From positions 1-46,346 of the forward strand of contig URXW01000010.1 in the NCBI GenBank assembly GCA_900551995.1: 46,346 nucleotides of DNA, written 5' to 3'. Below the pieces are notes generated by a model. The model was not told the DNA's origin. It searched no databases and worked only from the letters and a program-made list of their open reading frames with translations. Within the stretch, counting starts at the first letter, position 1; every line of letters begins with the position of its first letter. Position numbers and translations under genes: made by a program. This document shows positions 15,405 through 23,592 of the stretch, one piece after another. This stretch comes from an uncultured Eubacteriales bacterium (lineage in GTDB: Bacteria > Bacillota > Clostridia > Oscillospirales > Oscillospiraceae).

Positions 15405-16070
15405 TTGCAATACTTGACGAATCTTTGGAACGCGGTGGATTTTGGGTCGCTGCGGGATATACTGCTCCGGGTGGCCGCCGTTTTTCTATGCCTGACCATC
15501 CATGAAACGTGCCACGGTCTGGCCGCCTACGCACTGGGCGACCCCACCGCAAAGCGCGCCCACCGGCTGAGTCTCAACCCTCTGCGGCACATCGACTGGC
15601 TGGGTCTTATTATGATGGTGGTGGCGGGCTTCGGCTGGGCAAAGCCCGTGCCGGTGAACCCTAACTATTTCAAAAAGCCCAAGCAGGGCATGGCGGTCAC
15701 GGCGTTGGCGGGGCCGGTATCCAATCTGCTGCTGGCGATTTTGCTGCTGCTGATCGCCCGCGGCGTATACATCCGGGCGGCACTGACCGGCAGCTTCTCC
15801 GCCACGTGGTTCGCGTTTTTGCTGGACACGGCGTCCCTGTCTGTGGGTCTGGGGCTTTTCAATCTGGTGCCCATCCCGCCGCTGGACGGCTCCAAGGTGC
15901 TGGCGGTGCTGCTGCCGGACAGAGCCTACGACTGGCTGATGCACTATGAACGCTTCGGAATGCTGGTGCTGGTGATGGTCTTATCCGTGGGCATCGGCAG
16001 CAACGCGCTGGACAACGCCATTCGCTGGACATTTACCATGCTTTGCAGGCTGGTGGGTTTTGAGGTGTAA
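15405..16070 (+). CDS. Site-2 protease family (M50) membrane metalloprotease
   Basis: This 221-residue membrane protein has the zinc motif HETCH in LTIHETCHGLAAYALGD, then NPLRHIDWLG, and the second metal-ligand region NLVPIPPLDGSK. These place the active site inside the membrane, as in rhomboid-unrelated site-2 proteases of the short YwhC type without a PDZ domain. The substrate is unknown. The TTG start at 15405 follows GGGAGGAG by six bases. It lies two bases upstream of scpA, the usual Firmicutes arrangement. Confidence 0.85.
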   Translation: MQYLTNLWNAVDFGSLRDILLRVAAVFLCLTIHETCHGLAAYALGDPTAKRAHRLSLNPLRHIDWLGLIMMVVAGFGWAKPVPVNPNYFKKPKQGMAVTALAGPVSNLLLAILLLLIARGVYIRAALTGSFSATWFAFLLDTASLSVGLGLFNLVPIPPLDGSKVLAVLLPDRAYDWLMHYERFGMLVLVMVLSVGIGSNALDNAIRWTFTMLCRLVGFEV

Positions 16071-16072
16071 AT

Positions 16073-16855
16073 TTGGACGATCCTATTTTCAAGCTGGAAA
16101 AGGTGGTACAGACACGGGGCGACGAGCCGCTGGAGGATTTCGAGGGGCCTCTCGATCTGATACTGTACCTGCTGGGAAAAAACAAAATAGAGATACAGGA
16201 CATCCCCATCGCGCTGATCCTGGAGCAGTACCAGGCGTATCTGGAAAAGCGCAAGCGGATGGATCTGGAGGTTGCCAGCGAGTTCATCACCATGGCAGCC
16301 CAGCTGATGTTCATTAAGACCCGTATGCTGCTGAATCTGGAGGACGAGGAAGCCCAGAGCGAGATGGACGCCCTCATCAAATCGCTGGAGGAGCGGCAGC
16401 GGGGCGAGGCTTACGCACGGGTGCGGCTGCTCTCGGAGCGGCTGGCTCCCCTGGGCGAGTTCGGGCGGAGCATCCTGACGCGGCCGCCGGAGCCTATGGA
16501 GCGCGGCAAGATCTACGAGTACGACCAGGAGCCGGCAGATCTGGTGCTGACCATGCAGGAGGTCACCGACCGCCGCACCGCACCGGACGAGATGCCGATA
16601 CAGGCGTTCGACGAGATCGTGAAGCGGGAGCCGTACCCGGTGGAGACGAAGGCGAAAGAGATCCTGCGCCGGTTGAAGGAGACGGGCATCACGCGGTTCC
16701 TGCTGCTGTTCCGGGGCAGCAAGAGCCGCAGCGAGCTGGTGGCGACGTTCATGGCGGTGCTGGAGCTGTGCCGCAGCAATCTCATACGGCTGGCAGGTGC
16801 CGCCAACGACTGCACCGTGACCGGCGAGGGCGACGTGCCCGAAGAACTGATGTAA
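16073..16855 (+). CDS. scpA: Segregation and condensation protein A
   Basis: ScpA is the kleisin that bridges the two SMC heads; the smc gene is at 27987 in this same window. The protein is 260 residues. It has the typical N-terminal block LEDFEGPLDLILYLLGKNKI, then DIPIALILEQY, a charged linker, and a C-terminal winged helix (VATFMAVLELCRSNLIRL). The TTG start at 16073 sits after GAGGTG at the very end of the M50 gene. scpB follows after 10 bases. Confidence 0.95.
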   Translation: MDDPIFKLEKVVQTRGDEPLEDFEGPLDLILYLLGKNKIEIQDIPIALILEQYQAYLEKRKRMDLEVASEFITMAAQLMFIKTRMLLNLEDEEAQSEMDALIKSLEERQRGEAYARVRLLSERLAPLGEFGRSILTRPPEPMERGKIYEYDQEPADLVLTMQEVTDRRTAPDEMPIQAFDEIVKREPYPVETKAKEILRRLKETGITRFLLLFRGSKSRSELVATFMAVLELCRSNLIRLAGAANDCTVTGEGDVPEELM

Positions 16856-16865
16856 GGGGAACCCT

Positions 16866-17450
16866 ATGGATACAATGGAAATGAAGGACATCGAAGCCGC
16901 CGTAGAGGGCATACTGTTTGCCTCCGGCGAGCCGGTGGCGGTGGACAGGCTCTGCGTCGCGCTGGATATGGACAGACCCACTGTGGAGCTGGTTTTGCAG
17001 CACTTGCAGGACTATTACAGCTATGAGCGGCGGGGGATGCGGCTGGTGCGGATGGAGGACAGCTACCAGCTGTGCTCCGCGCCGGAGTACGGCGACGTGA
17101 TACGCAAGGCGTTCGAGATACGGAAGCCCGCCAAGCTCAGCCAGCCCGCGCTGGAGGTGCTGACCATCATCGCCTATTACCAGCCCACCACAAGGGCGTA
17201 TGTGGATCAGATCCGGGGTGTGGACAGCTCCTACACCGTGGGGCTGCTGCTGGATCGTCATTTGATCGAGGAGTGCGGACGGCTGCAGGTGCCGGGTCGC
17301 CCCCGGCTGTACCGGACGACGCAGGCTTTTCTGCGGGCGTTCCATCTGAATTCGTTGGAGGAGCTGCCCCAGCTGCCGGGCATGGAGGCGGACGGTCAGC
17401 TGCGGCTGGACGAGGATATGCCTCTGGGCGGGGAGAACGCCGGGGAGTAA
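16866..17450 (+). CDS. scpB: Segregation and condensation protein B
   Basis: ScpB dimers bind ScpA and stabilise the SMC complex that compacts and segregates chromosomes. The 194-residue protein has two winged helices: an N-terminal one (IEAAVEGILFASGEPVAVDR) and the conserved LSQPALEVLTIIAYYQPTTR, followed by a GLLLDRHLIEECGR segment. Length and order are normal. AAGGGGAA precedes the ATG. Confidence 0.95.
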   Translation: MDTMEMKDIEAAVEGILFASGEPVAVDRLCVALDMDRPTVELVLQHLQDYYSYERRGMRLVRMEDSYQLCSAPEYGDVIRKAFEIRKPAKLSQPALEVLTIIAYYQPTTRAYVDQIRGVDSSYTVGLLLDRHLIEECGRLQVPGRPRLYRTTQAFLRAFHLNSLEELPQLPGMEADGQLRLDEDMPLGGENAGE

Positions 17451-17486
17451 CGCTTTGTACGCCGCACCGGAAGGGAGGGAGTCGCC

Positions 17487-18206
17487 GTGACCGCGCTGTA
17501 TATCATACTGGGCATACTGCTCCTGCTGTTCCTGCTGTCGCTGCTGCGTATCGGCATCCGGGCGGAGCTGGGGGAGGAGACGCGCCTCACGGTCATTGCG
17601 GGACCGGCGCGGATACAGGTGCTCCCCAAGGCGGAGAAGCCTAAGAGAGAGAAAAAACCGAAGAAGAAAAAAGCGGAGGCACCACCGCCGCCAACGGAGG
17701 AGAAAAAGAAGAAAAAGCCCCCCCTGACGGCGCAGGACGTTAAGACGCTTCTGCCGGCGGTGTGGCAGTCCCTGAAGGGCGGGCTGCGGAAAACGCGGCA
17801 GAGACTGCGTATCGACCCGCTGACGCTGTCGGCGTCCCTGCCGGGTGCGGAGGATCCGGCGGGCGCGGCGGAGCTGTACGGCTATATCAACGCGGGGATG
17901 TGGACGGTGATGCCGCAGCTGGAGCAGCTGACCAGCATCCCCGACCCGCACCTCCACGTGGAGGTGGACTTCGACGGCGTGGAGCTGAAGCTCACCGGCA
18001 CGGTGGGCGCGACGATGCAGCTGCGGGATCTGTTCACCGTGGGCACGGCGTTCGCCAAGCCGCTGATCCGGTGGTTTTTCGCTCTGCGGAGGCGGCAGTC
18101 CGCCGAGGAGAAGGCAAGGGCGAAAGCGGAGAAAAAGAGCGCAGAGCAGGCACCGCGCAGCGGTGCGGATCATACGGACACATCAACTTCGACAAAGGAG
18201 AAATGA
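17487..18206 (+). CDS. DUF2953 domain membrane protein
   Basis: The product has 239 residues with an N-terminal membrane helix (about 3-21), a strongly basic low-complexity linker (about 50-80, with PKKKKAEAPPPPTEEKKKKK), and a C-terminal DUF2953 domain (about 85-205). DUF2953 genes lie next to ytfJ in spore-formers, which is also the case here and suggests a sporulation or envelope role. No activity is known. The C-terminus is another charged tail. The GTG start follows AAGGGAGGGA. The stop overlaps an ATG of the next gene. Confidence 0.8.
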   Translation: MTALYIILGILLLLFLLSLLRIGIRAELGEETRLTVIAGPARIQVLPKAEKPKREKKPKKKKAEAPPPPTEEKKKKKPPLTAQDVKTLLPAVWQSLKGGLRKTRQRLRIDPLTLSASLPGAEDPAGAAELYGYINAGMWTVMPQLEQLTSIPDPHLHVEVDFDGVELKLTGTVGATMQLRDLFTVGTAFAKPLIRWFFALRRRQSAEEKARAKAEKKSAEQAPRSGADHTDTSTSTKEK

Positions 18207-18208
18207 CC

Positions 18209-18598
18209 ATGGAAATGACCGAGAAGAAAAATTCCCTTTCTGAGATGATGGAGACATCTATGGACAAGATCCGCCAGATGGTGGATTCCAACACCATCGT
18301 GGGCGAGCCCATCACCACGCCGGACGGCGTGACACTGATCCCCGTATCCCGGTTGAGCTATGGCTTCGGCTGCGGCGGCGGGGACTACGGCAAGAACGGT
18401 GCGTCCTCCGGCGCAGGCTGCGGCGCGGGTATCCGTGTGGAGCCTATGGCGTTTCTGGTGGTCAAGGGCGGCGTGACCCGTATGCTGCCGGTGGGCACAC
18501 CCGCCATCACCACGCTGGATCGCGTGATCGAGATGGTGCCGGAGCTGTTCGACCGGGTGGAGAGCTTCGTGGATAAGAAGCGCAATAAGGATTTCTAA
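18209..18598 (+). CDS. ytfJ: Sporulation protein YtfJ (GerW family)
   Basis: This 129-residue protein begins MEMTEKKNSLSEMMETSMDK. It has the family core GEPITTPDGVTLIPVSRLSY, a glycine-rich turn (GFGCGGGDYG) and a hydrophobic AFLVVKGG. GerW/YtfJ proteins are made in the forespore and affect germination or are found in the spore. Of the three nearby in-frame ATGs, the one at 18209 is eight bases after AAAGGAG; the ATG at 18203 is only two bases away and less likely. Its presence suggests the host is, or descends from, a spore-former. Confidence 0.9.
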   Translation: MEMTEKKNSLSEMMETSMDKIRQMVDSNTIVGEPITTPDGVTLIPVSRLSYGFGCGGGDYGKNGASSGAGCGAGIRVEPMAFLVVKGGVTRMLPVGTPAITTLDRVIEMVPELFDRVESFVDKKRNKDF

Positions 18599-18654
18599 GA
18601 CGAGCCGTAGCGGGAATACACTGAAAGCATCCCGGAGAAGGGGGAGGGCTTTCT

Positions 18655-19497
18655 GTGTTCCGACGGATCTGGACGGCGTTGTGCGCCGCGCTGCTTCTGG
18701 TATCGTGTTTTCCCGCTGTGGCGGAGGCTGTGGAGGTCTCCGCCACGGCTTGCGTCCTGATGGATGCGGACACCGGGGCGGTGCTGTATCAAAAAAATGA
18801 GGGGCAGCGGATGCTCATTGCCAGCACCACCAAGCTGATGACGGCGTTGGTGGCGTTGGAGCAGGGGCATCTGTCCGAGACGGTCACCGTCACCGCCGCC
18901 CACATGGCGGAGGGGTCGTCCATGTACCTCCGCGCCGGGGAGTGCCTGACGGTGGAGGAGCTGCTGTACGGCTTGCTGCTGTGCTCCGGGAACGACGCGG
19001 CACTGGCGGTAACGGAGTGCGCCGGAGGCGTGGAGCCCTTCGTCGCGTTGATGAACGAGAAGGCCGCCGCGCTGGGCATGGAGAATACCCATTTCGCCAA
19101 CCCCAACGGGCTGGACGACGAGGGGCACTACTCCACCGCCTATGACATGGCACTGCTTGCCTGCGCCGCGGTGAACGAGCCGACGCTGCGGCGTATTGCC
19201 GCCACCCGCACTGCCGTGATCGGCGGCAGGACGCTGACCAACCACAACAAGCTGCTGGGACGCGTGGACGGGTGCATCGGGCTGAAAACCGGGTACACCA
19301 AGGCGGCGGGACGGACGTTAGTCTCCTGCGCCCAGCGGGAGGGCTGCCGTCTGGTGGCGGTGACGCTGCGGGACGGGGACGACTGGAACGACCACGAGAC
19401 GCTGTACCGCTATGGCTTCGCCCTTGCGGCGGTACGGAGGGAGCTGTACGCCCGCCTTCTGCGGGCATTGGACAACACGGGAGGAGCGACACCATGA
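18655..19497 (+). CDS. D-alanyl-D-alanine carboxypeptidase, S11 family (DacF-like)
   Basis: This 280-residue secreted protein has a signal peptide (about 1-25) and the three penicillin-binding motifs: SxxK at 57-60 (STTK), SxN at 111-113 (SGN) and KTG at 211-213. It trims the terminal D-Ala of peptidoglycan stem peptides. The C-terminal domain and amphipathic anchor of classic PBP5 proteins are missing, so it is a short form that may be released or held only by the signal region. Neighbouring ytfJ fits a sporulation-linked DacF/DacB role. The GTG start follows GGAGAAGGGGGAGGG. Confidence 0.9.
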   Translation: MFRRIWTALCAALLLVSCFPAVAEAVEVSATACVLMDADTGAVLYQKNEGQRMLIASTTKLMTALVALEQGHLSETVTVTAAHMAEGSSMYLRAGECLTVEELLYGLLLCSGNDAALAVTECAGGVEPFVALMNEKAAALGMENTHFANPNGLDDEGHYSTAYDMALLACAAVNEPTLRRIAATRTAVIGGRTLTNHNKLLGRVDGCIGLKTGYTKAAGRTLVSCAQREGCRLVAVTLRDGDDWNDHETLYRYGFALAAVRRELYARLLRALDNTGGATP

Positions 19498-20213
19498 CCG
19501 AGCGTATACAAAAGCTGATGGCCGCCGCCGGCCTGTGTTCCCGCCGCACGGCGGAGGAGTGGATAGCGGCGGGGCGCGTCATCGTCAACGGACGCATCGC
19601 CCGGGTGGGCGACAAGGCCGACCCGGACAGGGACACCGTACTGGTGGACGGCAGCCCCCTGCGGGGTGCCGCGCAGCACGTCTATCTCATGCTCTACAAG
19701 CCCAGGGGCTACGTGACCACCCTCTCCGATGAGCGGGGACGGCGGACGGCGGCGGAGCTGGTGGCGGACTGCGGCACGCGGGTCTATCCCGTGGGGCGGC
19801 TGGACAGGGATTCCGAGGGGCTGCTGCTGTTCACCAACGACGGGCAGCTGACCCACGCGCTGCTGCATCCCAGCCATCAGGTGGACAAGACGTATATCGT
19901 CAGCGTCACCGGTGCGGAGGACGGCAGCGCGGCGCGTCTGGCGGCAGTGGACAAGCTGGACGGGGAGAGCATCGTCCCGGCGCAGGTGGAGGAGCTGCAC
20001 CGCAGCGGCACGGCGGCGGAGTACCGGGTGGTGATCCACCAGGGGAAAAAGCGGCAGATACGCCGGATGTGCGCCGCCGCAGGACTGGAGGTCACGCGGC
20101 TGTGCCGCGTGGCGGAGGGCACTCTGCGGCTGGGCGGCCTGCCGCCGGGAAAATGGCGGTATCTGACAGAGGAAGAACTGGGACTTATCAGAGGGAACGA
20201 CCACCATGAATGA
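19494..20213 (+). CDS. rRNA pseudouridine synthase, RsuA/RluB family
   Basis: The product is 239 residues. An S4 RNA-binding domain (about 1-60, ERIQKLMAAAGLCSRRTAEE) is followed by the catalytic domain with GRLDRDSEGLLLFTNDG, which contains the nucleophilic Asp, and KKRQIRRMCAAAGLEVTRL near the end. Family members isomerise uridines in 16S or 23S rRNA. The position next to scpAB is that of RluB in many Firmicutes. ATGA overlap with the carboxypeptidase and an 8-base overlap with the next gene show tight coupling. Confidence 0.9.
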   Translation: MTERIQKLMAAAGLCSRRTAEEWIAAGRVIVNGRIARVGDKADPDRDTVLVDGSPLRGAAQHVYLMLYKPRGYVTTLSDERGRRTAAELVADCGTRVYPVGRLDRDSEGLLLFTNDGQLTHALLHPSHQVDKTYIVSVTGAEDGSAARLAAVDKLDGESIVPAQVEELHRSGTAAEYRVVIHQGKKRQIRRMCAAAGLEVTRLCRVAEGTLRLGGLPPGKWRYLTEEELGLIRGNDHHE

Positions 20214-21072
20214 AAATGTGTTACAGACCATACGCGCCGGGATGGACGGCTTCTCCAAGGGGCAGAAGCGCATCGCCGCGTTTATATTGGACAACTACGA
20301 CCGGGCGGCATTTATGACCGCCGCACGGCTGGGGGAGACGACCTCCGTCAGCGAGTCCACGGTGGTGCGCTTTGCCGCCCAGCTGGGCTATGACGGCTAT
20401 CCGGAGATGCAGAAGGCGTTGCAGGAGCTGATCCGGGGCAAGCTCACCTCGATCCAGCGGATACAGGTCTCCCGCGACCAGATGTCCGGTGCGGACATTC
20501 TGGGCAGCGTCATGCAGCGGGACATGAACAGCATACACAACGTCATCGAGCAGCTGGATCGCGACGCATTCAACAGGGCGGTGGACAGGCTGCTGGGGGC
20601 GAAGCATATCTATATCCTCGGCGTGCGTTCCTCGTCCTTTTTGGCGGGGTATCTGAATTTCTATCTGCACCTGATCTTCAAGAACGTGACGCTGGTGCAG
20701 TCCACCGCCGCCGGCGAGATCTACGAGCAGCTGGCGCACATCGGCAAGGGGGACGTGCTGGTGAGCATCTGCTTCCCCCGGTACTCCAAAATGGCGATCC
20801 ACGCGGTGGACTACGCCTGTTCGCGGAAGGTGGAGGTCATCGCCGTCACAGACAGCACCCTCTCACCCCTGTACCCCATGGCGTCGGTATCGCTGCTGGC
20901 TCCCTGCGACATGATCTCCTTCGTGGATTCCATGGCCGCGCCGCTGAGTCTGCTGAACGCGCTGATACTGGCGGTGGGACAGCAGCGGCGGGACGATCTG
21001 GCGGCTACGCTGGCGGAGATGGAGAAGGTGTGGTCGCGGTACAGTATTTTCGGCAAGGAAGAGGACGAATGA
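20206..21072 (+). CDS. MurR/RpiR family transcriptional regulator
   Basis: The product is 288 residues. The N-terminal helix-turn-helix (about 1-77) has GQKRIAAFILDNYDRAAFMT and ETTSVSESTVVRFAAQLGY. A SIS sugar-phosphate-binding domain (about 120-260) contains IYILGVRSSSFLAGYL and VLVSICFPRYSK. Family members sense phosphosugars, often amino sugars from the wall. Here the gene is embedded between a pseudouridine synthase and a flavoprotein, so the regulon is not evident. Confidence 0.9.
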   Translation: MNENVLQTIRAGMDGFSKGQKRIAAFILDNYDRAAFMTAARLGETTSVSESTVVRFAAQLGYDGYPEMQKALQELIRGKLTSIQRIQVSRDQMSGADILGSVMQRDMNSIHNVIEQLDRDAFNRAVDRLLGAKHIYILGVRSSSFLAGYLNFYLHLIFKNVTLVQSTAAGEIYEQLAHIGKGDVLVSICFPRYSKMAIHAVDYACSRKVEVIAVTDSTLSPLYPMASVSLLAPCDMISFVDSMAAPLSLLNALILAVGQQRRDDLAATLAEMEKVWSRYSIFGKEEDE

Positions 21073-22313
21073 GCGGAGAGATCGTGGTCATCGGCGGCGG
21101 AGCCGCCGGGATGATGGCGGCCATCACCGCCGCCCGGAGGGGCGGACAGGTGACGCTGCTGGAGCCCAACGAGCGGTTGGGCAAGAAAGTGAATATCACC
21201 GGAAAGGGACGCTGCAACGTCACCAACGACTGCGACAGGGAGACGCTGCTGGGCAGCATCCCCGGCAACGGGCGGTTTCTGTACGGCGCGCTGACGCGGT
21301 TCACGCCGCGGGACGCCATATCGTTTTTCGAGGGTCTGGGCGTGCCGCTGAAGGTGGAGCGGGGCAGCCGGGTGTTCCCGGTGTCCGACAGTGCCTTCGA
21401 CATCACCAACGCGCTGGAGCGGGAGATGAAACGCTGCCGCGTCCGCTGGGTGCGCGACCGGGCACTGTCCGTGGAGACGGAGGACGGCGCGGTGCGCGCC
21501 GTGACGGGGGAGAAGGGGACGTACCCCGCCGGTAAGGTCATACTGGCGAGCGGCGGTATGTCCTATCCCGGCACCGGTTCCACCGGCGACGGATACCGTA
21601 TCGCCGCTGCGCTGGGGCACACCGTTGTGGAGCCTCACGCGTCGCTGGTGCCGCTGTGCTGCGCGGGGACGGACTGCCCGGATATGCAGGGGCTGAGTCT
21701 GCGGAACGTGGAGCTGACGGTTTTCAACGGGAAGAAAAAGCCGGTGTACCGGGAGCTGGGCGAGCTGCTCTTTACCCATTTCGGCGTGTCGGGGCCGCTG
21801 GTGCTGTCCGCCAGTGCCCACCTGCGCCGGTGGGAGGGGGAGCGGTACACGCTGTCCATCGACATGAAGCCGGCGTTGGACGAGAAGAAGCTGGACGCCC
21901 GCATCCTGCGGGACATCGGGGACAATCCCAACCGGGATATGAGCAATATCGCCGGAGGACTGGTGCCCCACAGCATGGTGCCGGTGCTGCTGCGCCGTGC
22001 AGGACTTTCCGGAGGGGAGAAGGCAAACAGTCTGACGAAGGAGCAGCGGCAGGCACTGGTGCAGACGCTGAAGCATTTTACACTGGAGATCACCGCGCCG
22101 CGGCCGATCAGTGAGGCCATCGTCACCGCCGGCGGCGTGAAGGTGGGGGAGGTAGCCCCCAACACCATGGCGTCCAAGAAGGTGGCGGGGCTTTACTTCG
22201 CCGGAGAGGTGCTGGACGTGGACGCCTACACCGGCGGATTCAATTTGCAGATCGCGTGGGCGACAGGATATGTGGCGGGACTGTCCGCTGCGGAAAGCGA
22301 GGAAACAGCATGA
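21069..22313 (+). CDS. Aminoacetone oxidase/HI0933-family flavoprotein
   Basis: This 414-residue FAD-dependent oxidoreductase has an N-terminal Rossmann motif VIGGGAAGMMAAI, then the family signature KKVNITGKGRCNVTND, and a C-terminal FAD-binding segment (KVAGLYFAGEVLDVDAYTGG, FNLQIAWATGYVAG). The family (YhiN/HI0933) is widespread; its physiological substrate is unknown. It begins at ATGA with the RpiR stop and overlaps cmk the same way. Confidence 0.87.
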   Translation: MSGEIVVIGGGAAGMMAAITAARRGGQVTLLEPNERLGKKVNITGKGRCNVTNDCDRETLLGSIPGNGRFLYGALTRFTPRDAISFFEGLGVPLKVERGSRVFPVSDSAFDITNALEREMKRCRVRWVRDRALSVETEDGAVRAVTGEKGTYPAGKVILASGGMSYPGTGSTGDGYRIAAALGHTVVEPHASLVPLCCAGTDCPDMQGLSLRNVELTVFNGKKKPVYRELGELLFTHFGVSGPLVLSASAHLRRWEGERYTLSIDMKPALDEKKLDARILRDIGDNPNRDMSNIAGGLVPHSMVPVLLRRAGLSGGEKANSLTKEQRQALVQTLKHFTLEITAPRPISEAIVTAGGVKVGEVAPNTMASKKVAGLYFAGEVLDVDAYTGGFNLQIAWATGYVAGLSAAESEETA

Positions 22314-22993
22314 CTGACAGACATTTTGCCGTAGCTATCGACGGGCCCTCCGGCGCGGGAAAGAGCACGATGGCGCGTGCCGCCGCGGAGGCTCTGCATA
22401 TTTTATATGTGGACACCGGAGCCATTTACCGTACCATCGGCGTATATATGTACCGCCACGGCATTGACCCCACCGATGCTGCTGCCGTTACGGCGGCTCT
22501 GCCGGAGATCACCGTGTCCCTGCGGCACGATGAGGACGGCTTGCAGCGGATGTATCTGAACGGGGAGGACGTGACGAGGGAGATCCGGCTGCCCGCAATC
22601 TCCAAGTACGCCTCCGACGTGTCCGCCATCCCCGCCGTGCGGGACTATCTCATGGAGCTGCAGCGGTCGCTGGCGCGGGAGCACAGCGTCATCATGGACG
22701 GGCGGGACATCGGCACGGTGGTGCTGCCCGACGCGGACGTGAAGATCTTCCTCTGCGCCGATCTGGAGACACGCGCCCGCCGCCGCTGTCTGGAGCTGGA
22801 GCAGCGGGGCACGCCCAAGGCGTTCGAGGAGGTGCTGCAGGAGATGGAGCAGCGGGATTATAACGACACCCACCGCGCCGCCGCGCCCCTCCGCCCGGCG
22901 GACGACGCCATTATGATCGACAACACGGACATGGACTTCCATAGTAGTCTCGATCTGCTGTTGGACGTGATCAAGGGGAGCGTGGGCGCGTGA
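22310..22993 (+). CDS. cmk: (d)CMP kinase
   Basis: Cytidylate kinase phosphorylates CMP and dCMP with ATP. The protein is 227 residues. It has a P-loop AIDGPSGAGKSTMAR at the N-terminus, YVDTGAIYRTIG for the nucleotide site, and DGRDIGTVVLPDADVKIFL. Cmk in Clostridia is commonly followed by plsC and ispH, as here. It starts at ATGA with the flavoprotein stop. Confidence 0.96.
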   Translation: MTDRHFAVAIDGPSGAGKSTMARAAAEALHILYVDTGAIYRTIGVYMYRHGIDPTDAAAVTAALPEITVSLRHDEDGLQRMYLNGEDVTREIRLPAISKYASDVSAIPAVRDYLMELQRSLAREHSVIMDGRDIGTVVLPDADVKIFLCADLETRARRRCLELEQRGTPKAFEEVLQEMEQRDYNDTHRAAAPLRPADDAIMIDNTDMDFHSSLDLLLDVIKGSVGA

Positions 22994-23592
22994 GGAACAA
23001 GTTTTACGCCGCCGTGTGGCGCGTGCTGCGCCCGCTGGTGCTGTTTTTCCTGCCGGTGGATCTGCGTGGCACGGAGAATTTGAAGGAGGGGGAGCCGGTG
23101 CTGCTGTGCGCCAACCACTCCAGCGCGTGGGACCCCATCATGTTCGTGCTGTCCATGCCGCAGCGGTTCAACGTGCGGATCATGGCGAAAAAGCAGCTGT
23201 TCTCCATCCCCATCGTGGGCGGCTTCCTGCGGGCGATCGGCGTGTTCCCGGTGGATCGGGGACACAGCGACATCGGTGCGGTCAAGACGGCAATATGCAG
23301 CCTGCGGGACGGGTGGAACCTGTTCCTGTTCCCGGAGGGGACGCGGGTGAAGGAGCCGGGACGGGCGGAGATCAAGTCCGGCGCGGGCATGATGGCGATA
23401 CGCGCCGGGGTGAAGCTGGCGCCGGTGTTCATCGGCACGAAGAAGCGGATCTTCCGCAAAACGCCCATCATTATCGGCGAGCCCTTTGAACCGGTGTACA
23501 CGGGGCGCAAGGGGACGGCGGAGGAGTACACCGCCAACTCCCGCGAGGTCATGCGCCGCGCCTATGCAATGGGAGGCATACAATGCGAGTGA
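22990..23592 (+). CDS. plsC: 1-acylglycerol-3-phosphate acyltransferase
   Basis: This 200-residue membrane-associated enzyme has the HX4D motif NHSSAWDP and the FPEGTR substrate motif, plus the later PVFIGT segment. It adds the second acyl chain to lysophosphatidic acid in phospholipid synthesis. The GTG start forms a GTGA overlap with cmk, and the end overlaps ispH by 10 bases. Confidence 0.93.
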   Translation: MRNKFYAAVWRVLRPLVLFFLPVDLRGTENLKEGEPVLLCANHSSAWDPIMFVLSMPQRFNVRIMAKKQLFSIPIVGGFLRAIGVFPVDRGHSDIGAVKTAICSLRDGWNLFLFPEGTRVKEPGRAEIKSGAGMMAIRAGVKLAPVFIGTKKRIFRKTPIIIGEPFEPVYTGRKGTAEEYTANSREVMRRAYAMGGIQCE